DNA of 64,000 bases. Origin: Geothermobacter ehrlichii (GTDB lineage Bacteria > Desulfobacterota > Desulfuromonadia > Desulfuromonadales > Geothermobacteraceae). The position numbers were made by a program, and so were the translations under genes. Of this stretch, positions 58,201 through 64,000 are shown in pieces (the stretch's first letter is position 1; the number at the start of each line of letters is the position of its first letter). The stretch lies in NCBI RefSeq assembly GCF_008124615.1, contig NZ_VNIB01000015.1, forward strand, positions 23,730-87,729. The letters are read 5' to 3'. The notes beneath the pieces were generated by a model, which worked only from the letters and a program-made list of their open reading frames with translations, was not told where the DNA came from and did no database searches.

Positions 58201-60028
58201 CGTCGCCGCCGTCGATCCGCAGGTCGCCAAGACTGAAGAGGGTGGCCTGATCGAGATTGTCGACCCGCCGGGCGGCCAGATGCAGGCTGCCGGTGGCGGC
58301 GATCAGGGCGTCGGGTCCACGATTGACGATATTGCTGGCGCTCAGCTCGGCGCGATCCGCCAGCATACCGCCCCGGTTGCTGATGCCGGCGGCACTGCCG
58401 GTGAGCAGCCCGGCCTCGATACGTCCTTCGTTGGCCAGTTCGCCGGCCAGCGAAAAAGTCAGCTCCTGAGCGGCCAGCAGGCCGCCGCCGACGTTGTCTG
58501 TTCCGGCGGCGAGCAGCGAGAGCGTACCGTCGGCGAGCAGACTGCCGGCATTGTCGAGCCGGCCGCCGAGTCGCAGGTGCAGTTCGCCTGCCTGGGCCAC
58601 GCCCCCGGCCGGGTTGCTCCAGCCGTCCACCAGGTCGATGGTCATCGACATCCCGGCCAGCAGCAGGCCGCTGCCGGCGACGGTCTGCGCCCGCAGGCCG
58701 ATGTCGCCTTCGCCTATCACCCTTCCCGAACCGTTCTCCAGAATGCCCTCCAGATCGAGTGTCGCCGGTCCCGCGCTCCAGATCGTCCCTGCAGCGTTGT
58801 CGAGATCGCCCGCAAGCCCCAGCTCGAGACCTTCGGCGACCAGCTCGCCGTCGCGGTTGACCATTTCGCCGGCGGCAATAGCTGCCCCTCCCGTCGCCAG
58901 CAGGCTTCCGTTGCTGTTGTCGAGCCGTCCGGCGAGGGTGATCTTCAGCCCGGCACGGCCGTCGGCCTGTCCCGCGGCGTCGAAGCCGGCGGCTATCAGG
59001 CCCGACTGCGTCAGGGTCGTCCCGCTCAGGGTCAGTCCGTTTTGGCCGACCAGAATCCCCTGCTGATCGATCGCTCCCTCGCTGTGCAGCTGCAGCTCGC
59101 CCCGGGCCCAGGCTCTGCCCGTCATCTCCAGGTTGGCGGCGGCGAAACGCAGGTCGCCACCGCTCTGTGCCCGGCCGGCGAAATGCAGGTCGCCGTCGGT
59201 CTCGAGCTCCAGCCGATCTCCGGCCGCGGCCAGATCGCCGCTCACCGCCACGCCCAGCCCGGCCTCGGTGCCGATCAGGCGGATGCGGTCGGCGTAGAGG
59301 CCACCGAGCAGACCGACGTCGACGGCCAGACGCGGCTTCTCGCCGGCCTCGCCGGGCAGGATATCGATGCCCAGATCGCCGTACCCGATCCGGTTGCGGC
59401 CGGCGATCAGGTTCAGCTCGCCGGCGTGCAGGGCGCCGTTGACGGCCAGCGACCGGGCCAGCAGGTCGACCCGGCCGTCGGTTGCCAGTCCGTCGCCGGC
59501 GACGGCGATGTCGCCTTCCTCGACCTGCAACCCGGTCAGCCTGCCGGCGGTGTCGAATTCCGGCCGGCCCGTTGTCAGCGTCACCCGGCTGCTGTTGATG
59601 AAGCCGCAGCCGTCACAGGTAGTGCCGTTCGGATTGGCGATGATCAGCTCGGCCTGCTCGCCGGCGATCTCGGCGAAGCCGTTCAGCAGTGACCGGTCGG
59701 TGCCGGTGACTTCGTTGAGAATCAGCCGCGCCGTACCGTCGGCCAGGTTCGGATTGCCCTCCACCCAGCCGGCCAGTTCGGTGCGCGCAAGAAGGCGGGC
59801 GTTGTTCAGCACCAGCCCTTTCGGATCGATATCGAACCGTCGGTAGCGGTTGTGCGAAACGCCACCGGCATTCGGCCGGTTGATCTGCACCAGTGGCAGG
59901 CCGTTGGCTGTCAGCTCGATTCTCGGCCCCATCCGGTCGGCGGCCACCGGTCCGGCCGCAGCCAGGCCGGGTTGCAGCAACAGAAAAAGACACAGACTTC
60001 CCGTCACCTTCTTGCGCAGTCGTGACAT
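52205..60028 (-). CDS. Two-partner secretion exoprotein TpsA (filamentous hemagglutinin/CdiA type)
   Basis: A 2607-residue secreted protein. The signal peptide is near residues 10-27, and the TPS secretion domain shows the classic NPNGTTCDGCGFINSSRVTL. Then long hemagglutinin-type beta-helix repeats follow, rich in G-D-L...AGG motifs (for example ASGGDVSVAGSRDVVAEGTS). A more hydrophilic central region (around residues 680-830) contains cysteine pairs and tyrosines. I find no VENN motif. The C-terminal ~200 residues resemble an alpha/beta hydrolase: a nucleophile-elbow SASHSQGALL with the serine near residue 2478, an aspartate in QSDPISS and a histidine in TEMHSDY about 62 and 92 residues later. 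GGAGGGG precedes the ATG at 60028, and an ATG four codons earlier is also possible. Confidence 0.85.
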   Translation of the reverse strand: MSRLRKKVTGSLCLFLLLQPGLAAAGPVAADRMGPRIELTANGLPLVQINRPNAGGVSHNRYRRFDIDPKGLVLNNARLLARTELAGWVEGNPNLADGTARLILNEVTGTDRSLLNGFAEIAGEQAELIIANPNGTTCDGCGFINSSRVTLTTGRPEFDTAGRLTGLQVEEGDIAVAGDGLATDGRVDLLARSLAVNGALHAGELNLIAGRNRIGYGDLGIDILPGEAGEKPRLAVDVGLLGGLYADRIRLIGTEAGLGVAVSGDLAAAGDRLELETDGDLHFAGRAQSGGDLRFAAANLEMTGRAWARGELQLHSEGAIDQQGILVGQNGLTLSGTTLTQSGLIAAGFDAAGQADGRAGLKITLAGRLDNSNGSLLATGGAAIAAGEMVNRDGELVAEGLELGLAGDLDNAAGTIWSAGPATLDLEGILENGSGRVIGEGDIGLRAQTVAGSGLLLAGMSMTIDLVDGWSNPAGGVAQAGELHLRLGGRLDNAGSLLADGTLSLLAAGTDNVGGGLLAAQELTFSLAGELANEGRIEAGLLTGSAAGISNRGGMLADRAELSASNIVNRGPDALIAATGSLHLAARRVDNLDQATLFSLGDLRIDGGDASIPAESIVNEGSLIEADGNLLLAADRIDNRRKEIRIATDLIDTVRLDLGLYPGYDRAVSYYGCWLEGDSDVCGTIVEYQHFSDVRTETVPVSDIVQHDPDGKFIRFHADVPGIGQQTSCFTDPEMGQYCWTEDVLIQQRKEIAAWYESFSQSGDAAGITYYPGYDPGRHIHPGDEISRVLMAKGEPVVHHETRRRLTSYSWRDRFSLITPEPVMIAGGDLSLLVGSLLTNDAGTVAAGGSVTIDGDLFAAGAVSHGRVINRGYRLLETTRTETESLVVWDDPCSFLESHCGYNAVWWPWPDDVQTRVVDALTASMRAGSRLQVFAGSLENTPVTASGAMIDDLSTTTPSASDTGLTLPPTGLFHPTPDPEAGYLIETDPRFADYGSFLSSDWMLQQLGLDPARTLRRLGDGFYEQRLVARQAAEQGSSSTADAGSGFERFRRLMEAGVAAAEELDLAVGVALTAEQTAALTHDILWLVERTVTLPDGRREKALVPTLYLARLRPDDLRPDGSLLAADELEVVTIDEIRNDGMISGRQHLRLRAGDLVNSGEITGGQVELDAGGDLSNLSGRIAGDEVALRADGAIELQTRTRRLKTERDGTRVTADRKGRTAEVTATGNLLLHAEEAIRLQGARLDAGGSLKLASGGDIELTAIREEDRTERNEAGYGYHRQQQDLFASELKAGDHLHLQAGGSLRTEAARLQAGGNLTALAQEGITIGAAATVNAEHLAAEGDRKTVRRKHREEQSHANSLQAGGHVTLVAAGDNSDLRLTGSRVSAGTESTLQLAAGGDIVLDIARKERVDYDYSRKRSLTSSRMREQLQSDSTVVGSRLEGGRIDIEAGRDITLTAAQVAGGEVQLSSGEGAIRLDAETDSHWERDASAKTRLLKAREASHNLLQETARVTRIESGGDLVLRANGTKGVIVTRGAQLDSAGGMTLLATGDKGEVKLATATQARAETTTSRKRRAIPSLSDGSLSLAQSASDLDHSQKVEQVGTRAVTKGDLVIAAGTKLATEGAELAGNNVVLGSSHQITLANAEVQSREDHLHKRSMTGFRMSADSDGFEIFAGRESTKSGLEGWMQTVSPGRIDARANLLVQAGQNAVIRGTDLAAGGEVTIRSGGDVRTLVAYNLETWRSFSKSSRIGFTSRLQHGVGNAVQSAKATADSNNAVTGASRALQTIDAVDALKSPSLTVTVGIGGSHMVTTDSSRTAQAVTIASGGDVSVAGSRDVVAEGTSVVAGGDLEVRGRNIDWQAQVDQWNRDSRQKEFQAGMFLRGQQGAASIGAGGSGSRGSSSSHQEHCAGGSLQAGGDIRMASNENMRLEGTKIAAGEDLTIAAGHNLDITAATDASTSSFDQRSIGKEAGFGFGTTATGAMAGLYVSASGARNELDRTGETSHNAHLNAGDRLVVTSGKDTHISGGRLEGATVKMEVGGDLTLASQIDTGSAKGRQLRGSLTIGTGGFGFSAGYGKADGRKNWVEEQSAVVGDDRVDINVGGHTQLDGSMVASLDNDLRLETGSLGYRDIHGVDKETSWSAGVGGGVSFSGSSSSTATNDGAKTAEADRQVDTGQNAGTGKGSRDFGSWTASGSYGNHEREQDVRATVGAGEIVVRNEPEQTLEGLNRDPSRAFEITRDEGNRYEFYASDNSLGKAVNQATQPVETLRREGEEWGTTLKQYGQRASRAAHNLSLLDDRLEAQGDTTEAELVRQVNSLLDKLGKSSLVASGENYGGLLTQLPVLLTGDMMYYKAVAILEKHPTEAKALLKYYGYEDFDPTDKSQVALLKNFSDYVSTNGINNTLVEAIRNGAQQTGAMRFVQGYNPTHGLIADLLECGWDKFLGEIIKSGNARDVEKFYETVKKAQLNLKSASHSQGALLNYRALQDLKLDKSWQFQFFGAPVNAKDLEKTITDARIENKGSFQHADGKVLGLPQSDPISSVFGLNVKTLPEFLGGILSFTNLTEMHSDYLCQGDFCAGEQPVIDLIRPREPKVKNLLPGKTKP

Positions 60029-60149
60029 GATCCCCTCCATGGGATTAGGCCGATGTGCCAGGGTGATGCGTTTATTCAGTTTATGGATGCCCGGCCCGGA
60101 TGAGCCGCATGCTTTTTCAAAGCCGTCAGGGTTTTGTTTTCATTGGCAT

Positions 60150-60335
60150 TCATCCACGGCTAAAAACCAAAGATTTTTTTAACCGCCGATGACGCCGATG
60201 CACGCAGATTGAAAATCCCAAACAGTAATTTCTGTTTTTACTTTTCTCCGCGGCTCTGCGCCTCGAGTGAGCAAAGTGAACGGGCGCGAGGCCCTGGGTT
60301 TACCTTTGTCCGCGTCCATCTGCGGCTAAAACCCA
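60150..60335. repeat. Palindromic repeat (GCATTCATCC / GGCTAAAA type) in the TPS operon
   Basis: The gap between tpsB and tpsA (60029-60361, 333 bases) holds fragments of the same repeat style as at 43.4-43.7 kb: GGCATTCATCCACGGCTAAA, then AACCGCCGATGACGCCGATGC, and at the end GTCCGCGTCCATCTGCGGCTAAA. The arms can pair imperfectly. It separates tpsB from tpsA by 333 bases, which is longer than usual for a TPS pair. No gene is seen in the gap. Confidence 0.6.
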
Positions 60336-60361
60336 GGACGCCGATTGCATCAATGGAAATA

Positions 60362-62119
60362 TCAAATTCCCCAGCTCATCCGCACGGTGACCGCCGGTTG
60401 TGCGGTTCGCAGCCGGTCCGGCTTTTTCAGCGGCCAGCCGGCGAAGGCTTCCAGGCCCAGCCTGTTCCATCTGCCGCGCAGTCCGACAACCGCTCCGGCC
60501 AGTTCCTGTCCGCCCGGCACGGCCGCCGACGGTCCGCCGACGCGACCGTAATCCAGTCCCGCGAACAGATCCGGCCAGGATCGGGGCAGATCCAGTTCGG
60601 TTTCACCCCTGGCGAAGAAGCCGCGTTCGGCGCTCAGGGTCTGTTCACCGTCGAAACCGCGTACCGTCCAGGGGCCGCCGATGGCGATCTGGTCGGCTGT
60701 GAACAGCGGCGTCGCACTGTACTGGACGTGCAGAACAACCTGGGAATTCAGCCGCAGCGGCCCGGCCTGCCAGGGGTGTTCCAGGTTCAGGTCAAAGGTC
60801 TGCAGCCGGTAGAAAAAGGTCGGGTCTTCCGGCTGCCGGCCGGGAAAATCCCGGCGGGCGCCGAACCAGGGCATCCCCCGGCGGTGGGTCAGCTTCCAGT
60901 AGAGGAGGGTTTGGCCGAAACGGACCGTTTGCCTTAGGCCAACGCCCAGATCGGTCTGCCGTCGCCGCTGTACACCGATCTCGACATCCTCGATGAAGCC
61001 GCGACTGGAGCGGGTGGCCAGGGAAAGATCGATGTCGAGTTTCTGTTGCCGGTCGCGGCTCAGCGTCCGGGAGAGGAAGACGCCGAAACGTCGGCTTTCG
61101 CCGCTGCTGGTGAAGTCCTGGTTGATGCCGGCCACCGTCTGCCGCCAGCTGTCGCGGGAGAGATCGATGCCGAGCCGCCACCAGCCGAGAGGCAGGCTGT
61201 AGGCGAGGCGCAGGTTTTCCGCCCGGTGACGGTTTACGTCTCCCGGCGTTCCCGTCCAGTCCAGGTCGAGCTGTCCGCTGTGGGCGAAGGGACTGTCCAG
61301 TTTCAGGGTCGTGCCCGTGCGCCAGGGGCCTGTTGCCCGGGAGCCGGTATTGTCCAGGGTCAGGGAGAGCCGCCACGGTCTGTTCTGGCGGACGTGGATC
61401 AGCAGGTCGCTTTCCCCCGGCCGATCCCCCGGTAGCAGGTCGAGACGGACATCCCGGCTCGGCAGCTGCATCTGTTCCAGCCCCTGTTCGAGGGCGCGGA
61501 TGTCGATCAGATCGCCTGGTCGCAGGGGGAGGGCGGCCGTACTGAAAGGGCCGGTGACGCCTTCGACGCGGATGGCGCGCAGCCGGCCGGGGATCAGTTC
61601 CAGCCGCAGCCGGCCGGGGGCCAGGTTCTGGGCGGGGATGCCGACGCGGGTTGTCGTGTAGCCCGCCTCGAGCAAAAGCGAGGTCAGGTGCCTGACCAGC
61701 CTGTTGATCCCTTCGACGCCGACGCAGCGGCCGCGCAGGGTCGCCATCGCTTCCTGCAGAAAGGCGAGTTTCCCGCCCGGTTTCAGCAGGTCGGCCGTTT
61801 CCGGGTGTTCGGTCTGCAGGGCGGCAGGAATGGCGATGGTCGGTTCGGTGATGACAAAGCAGCGTTCTTCGGCCGGCAGCTCGAAAGGAACGGCTTCGAC
61901 CTCGCGCTCCAGCCGGGAGGCCGGCGGCGTGCGCTCCACCTGTCGGCGTTCGTACTCCCGCTGCTGGCGCAGGCGCTGCTCTTCACTGGCGGTGTCGGTG
62001 ACGGCGGCCAGTGCCGAGGTGGTCGGGACCAGCAGAAGAAGCATGAGGGGCAGCAGGACTGCCAACGGGAAAAGGGGCCCCGCCGTCTGGTTCGGCGGGG
62101 GTGCACATCCATGTGCCAT
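60362..62119 (-). CDS. Two-partner secretion transporter TpsB
   Basis: A 585-residue outer-membrane pore of the FhaC/ShlB/CdiB family that exports TpsA. The signal peptide is the hydrophobic LAVLLPLMLLLLVPTTSALA near residue 20. POTRA-type domains follow (AGYTTTRVGIPAQNLAPGRL; LEQGLEQMQLPSRDVRLDL), then a sixteen-strand barrel with WRLSLTLDNTGSRATGPWRT and TVRGFDGEQTLSAERGFF (the VRGF/Y motif), ending VRMSWGI. ATG at 62119 has GGAGGG nearby; a GTG at 62158 would add 13 residues. Its strong promoter is described separately. Confidence 0.92.
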   Translation of the reverse strand: MAHGCAPPPNQTAGPLFPLAVLLPLMLLLLVPTTSALAAVTDTASEEQRLRQQREYERRQVERTPPASRLEREVEAVPFELPAEERCFVITEPTIAIPAALQTEHPETADLLKPGGKLAFLQEAMATLRGRCVGVEGINRLVRHLTSLLLEAGYTTTRVGIPAQNLAPGRLRLELIPGRLRAIRVEGVTGPFSTAALPLRPGDLIDIRALEQGLEQMQLPSRDVRLDLLPGDRPGESDLLIHVRQNRPWRLSLTLDNTGSRATGPWRTGTTLKLDSPFAHSGQLDLDWTGTPGDVNRHRAENLRLAYSLPLGWWRLGIDLSRDSWRQTVAGINQDFTSSGESRRFGVFLSRTLSRDRQQKLDIDLSLATRSSRGFIEDVEIGVQRRRQTDLGVGLRQTVRFGQTLLYWKLTHRRGMPWFGARRDFPGRQPEDPTFFYRLQTFDLNLEHPWQAGPLRLNSQVVLHVQYSATPLFTADQIAIGGPWTVRGFDGEQTLSAERGFFARGETELDLPRSWPDLFAGLDYGRVGGPSAAVPGGQELAGAVVGLRGRWNRLGLEAFAGWPLKKPDRLRTAQPAVTVRMSWGI

Positions 62120-62181
62120 AAGCCCTCCATGAGCAACACTGCATGGCATAACGGCCACATATCATTGCATAGTAGCGGAAT

Positions 62182-62209
62182 GGTATACAGGTGTCGCGAA
62201 AGCTGTCAA
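62182..62209 (-). promoter_or_regulatory. Promoter of the TPS operon
   Basis: On the minus strand TTGACA (62204-62209), a perfect -35, is followed after 16 bases by TATACC (62182-62187). Transcription would start about 55 bases before the tpsB ATG. This is the best minus-strand promoter in the window. Confidence 0.6.
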
Positions 62210-62351
62210 GCGCCCGACATTAATGAAAGTTATTTTTTCGAGACTGTCGAAAGAGAATTTGCTGGCATGAAACGGCTGGTCGCAGGTGAGGTGAGGGGCA
62301 TTCGTTGGGCGCCCGCTGATTTTTTTTGAGATTTTTTTGCGATCCCGGTCC

Positions 62352-62357
62352 TATAAT
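62352..62357 (+). promoter_or_regulatory. Possible -10 element of gmd
   Basis: A perfect TATAAT lies 100 bases before the gmd ATG. The -35 region is T-rich without a good match at normal spacing (TTGAGA is 20 bases upstream), so the promoter strength is uncertain. The gap 62120-62457 contains no gene. Confidence 0.35.
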
Positions 62358-62457
62358 GCCGCGGTTCCGACGATCCGCTTGACCATCCATCGTCTCGGTT
62401 TTAAGGTACGGTCACGATCAACCATTTTGCCCTGGCGGCAGCAACGGAGAAACAATT

Positions 62458-63594
62458 ATGGCGAAAGTCGCACTGATTACCGGCGTCACCGGCCAGGACG
62501 GAGCCTACCTGGCAGAATTTCTCATCGGCAAGGGGTACATCGTCCACGGCATCAAGCGCCGGGCCTCCCTGTTCAACACCGACCGCATCGACCATCTCTA
62601 CCAGGACCCGCACGTCGAGAACCGCAACTTCATCCTGCACTACGGCGATCTGACCGACTCGACCAACCTGATCCGCATCATCCAGCAGGTGCAGCCGGAC
62701 GAAATCTACAACCTGGCGGCCCAGAGCCACGTCGCCGTCTCCTTCGAGACGCCCGAATACACCGCCAACGCCGATGCCATAGGCACCCTGCGCATTCTCG
62801 AGGCGATCCGTATTCTCGGGCTGGAGAAGAAGACCCGCTTCTACCAGGCGTCCACCTCCGAGCTGTACGGTCTGGTGCAGGAGATTCCGCAGAAGGAAAC
62901 CACTCCCTTCTATCCGCGTTCGCCCTACGCCGTCGCCAAGCTCTACGCCTACTGGATCACCGTCAACTATCGCGAGGCCTACGGCATCTACGGCTGCAAC
63001 GGCATCCTCTTCAACCACGAATCTCCCCTGCGCGGCGAAACCTTCGTCACCCGCAAGATCACCCGCGCCATGGCCCGTATCGCCCTCGGCCTTCAGGACT
63101 GCCTCTACCTCGGCAACCTCAACGCCCTGCGCGACTGGGGGCACGCCCGCGACTACGTCGAGATGCAGTGGCTGATGCTGCAGCAGGATCAGCCGGAGGA
63201 TTTCGTCATCGCCACCGGTATCCAGCACTCGGTGCGCGATTTCGTCAACGCCGCCGCCGGCGAACTCGGCATCAGCCTGTGCTGGCAGGGCGAAGGCGTC
63301 GACGAGACCGGGATCGTCGAGGCGATCGACACCGGCAAGGGCGCGGTCAGCGAGGAGCTCGCCGCCCGGCTGACCGGACAGACCATCGTGCGCGTCGATC
63401 CGCGCTATTTCCGCCCCACCGAGGTCGAAACCCTGCTCGGCGATCCGAGCCGGGCGCACGCCAGGCTCGGCTGGCAGCCGAAGACCAGCTTTGCCGAGCT
63501 GGTGGCCGAGATGGTGCGTGCCGATCTCGAGACCGCCCGCCGTGACGAACTGGTGAAGCGGCACGGGTTCAGGGCGTTCGATTATCACGAATGA
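62458..63594 (+). CDS. gmd: GDP-mannose 4,6-dehydratase
   Basis: A 378-residue extended short-chain dehydrogenase that converts GDP-mannose to GDP-4-keto-6-deoxymannose, the precursor of GDP-fucose, GDP-rhamnose and related sugars. The NADP loop is [16 protein letters not shown]; other landmarks are [28 protein letters not shown], the catalytic [11 protein letters not shown] and [10 protein letters not shown] (YXXXK), and [14 protein letters not shown]. Complete and of normal length. Downstream partner genes of deoxysugar synthesis are beyond the window; repeat locus 4 begins 18 bases after the stop. Confidence 0.97.
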   Translation: MAKVALITGVTGQDGAYLAEFLIGKGYIVHGIKRRASLFNTDRIDHLYQDPHVENRNFILHYGDLTDSTNLIRIIQQVQPDEIYNLAAQSHVAVSFETPEYTANADAIGTLRILEAIRILGLEKKTRFYQASTSELYGLVQEIPQKETTPFYPRSPYAVAKLYAYWITVNYREAYGIYGCNGILFNHESPLRGETFVTRKITRAMARIALGLQDCLYLGNLNALRDWGHARDYVEMQWLMLQQDQPEDFVIATGIQHSVRDFVNAAAGELGISLCWQGEGVDETGIVEAIDTGKGAVSEELAARLTGQTIVRVDPRYFRPTEVETLLGDPSRAHARLGWQPKTSFAELVAEMVRADLETARRDELVKRHGFRAFDYHE

Positions 63595-63611
63595 GATACG
63601 GGATGAGATAT

Positions 63612-64000
63612 TTGCGACTTTCGGTCGATGGAGGCTGATCCGGGGGGGCGCCCCCGGACGGCGCCTTACTCTTTGGCGCTCCAAAGAGTAAGCAGAAAGA
63701 GCGTCGCCTGCGGCGGGCATTTCTGTCGCGAGGGTTCGGTGGGTCGAGGCAAGGTTCAGACCCGCCAGGTTGCACCGCCGCAGCCACAACGGGGACGTTC
63801 CTGTATCGAACAGCCGTTTCCGTCGAGGCAGCTCCGAACAAACTGGCCCGTGTGAGCGCAGCGAGCCCGGGAACGAATGTGTTTCCTGCTGCCACGAAGA
63901 AATAACGGTCTGTCTGGGCAACTGGTTGAAAAGGGCCACAGACCTTCGTGGCAGAAATAAAAACAAGCGTTTTTGCTTACTTTTTTCGCGTTGAAAAAAG
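63612..64000 (+). repeat. Structured 505-bp repeat array, locus 4 (cut by window end)
   Basis: One module, cut by the window end after 389 bases, same orientation as loci 2 and 3. It has the CTTACTCTTTGG/CCAAAGAGTAAG long hairpin, the GTGAGCGCAGCGAGCCCGGG core and the CTTACTTTTTTC/GAAAAAAG arms. It lacks about 65 bases that elsewhere hold the GAGCGG/CCGCTC hairpin; the missing part is bounded by CCAGGTTGC in other copies. No gene is seen inside it. Confidence 0.85.

Overview
The window is about 64 kb of high-GC DNA. It looks like the chromosome of a Desulfuromonadales-type bacterium (Geobacter/Desulfuromonas/Geoalkalibacter group). The reasons are the porin plus multiheme-cytochrome cluster with CX2CH and CX4CH haem motifs, a selA-selB-selC selenocysteine set, a TIGR03960-type radical SAM protein, a DNPR-type (meso-diaminopimelate) MurE, and several families of dispersed palindromic intergenic repeats typical of these genomes. 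The exact genus cannot be fixed from the sequence alone.

Layout. 0-5 kb: end of nadE, rsmI, then acyP-ligA on the minus strand and a CNNM/CorC membrane protein. 5-23 kb: one uninterrupted division/cell-wall (dcw) operon, mraZ-rsmH-ftsL-ftsI-murE-murF-mraY-murD-ftsW-murG-murC-murB-ddl-ftsQ-ftsA-ftsZ. Many stops and starts overlap, there is a consensus-like promoter and a possible MraZ operator at the front, and a strong terminator follows ftsZ. 24-30 kb: a radical SAM protein, then an outer-membrane barrel, a five-haem lipoprotein and a large multihaem lipoprotein (a probable extracellular electron conduit), then a TatA-like gene. 30-33 kb: a MoxR-type ATPase, a VWA/metallopeptidase-like protein and a small partner. 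33-37 kb (minus strand): selA, selB, two tiny genes and tRNA-Sec, with a 41-bp direct repeat duplicating the tRNA-Sec 3' end. 37-41 kb: rlmD, ispG, a ROK/polyphosphate glucokinase, a cupin and a HEAT-repeat protein. 42-49 kb and 62-63.6 kb: sugar-nucleotide genes (ugd, UDP-glucuronate 4-epimerase, galE, gmd) with cysQ and a small helix-hairpin-helix protein. 50-62 kb: a DUF815 ATPase, then a minus-strand two-partner secretion locus: transporter TpsB, a 2607-residue exoprotein TpsA with a hydrolase-like C-terminus, and two lipoproteins, the first overlapping the tpsA stop.

The most unusual structure is non-coding. A family of about 505-bp modules (502-509 bp) occurs in tandem at four loci: 23.15-24.25 kb (inverted), 45.43-46.97 kb, 48.89-49.89 kb and 63.61 kb to the window end. 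At least eight modules are present. Each is a chain of short GC-rich hairpins in a fixed order. At two long hairpins both arms change together between copies, so the pairing is conserved where the sequence is not. Open reading frames inside these modules look accidental. Other points worth following are the TpsA/lipoprotein pair as a possible lipase-immunity system and the att-like duplication at selC.
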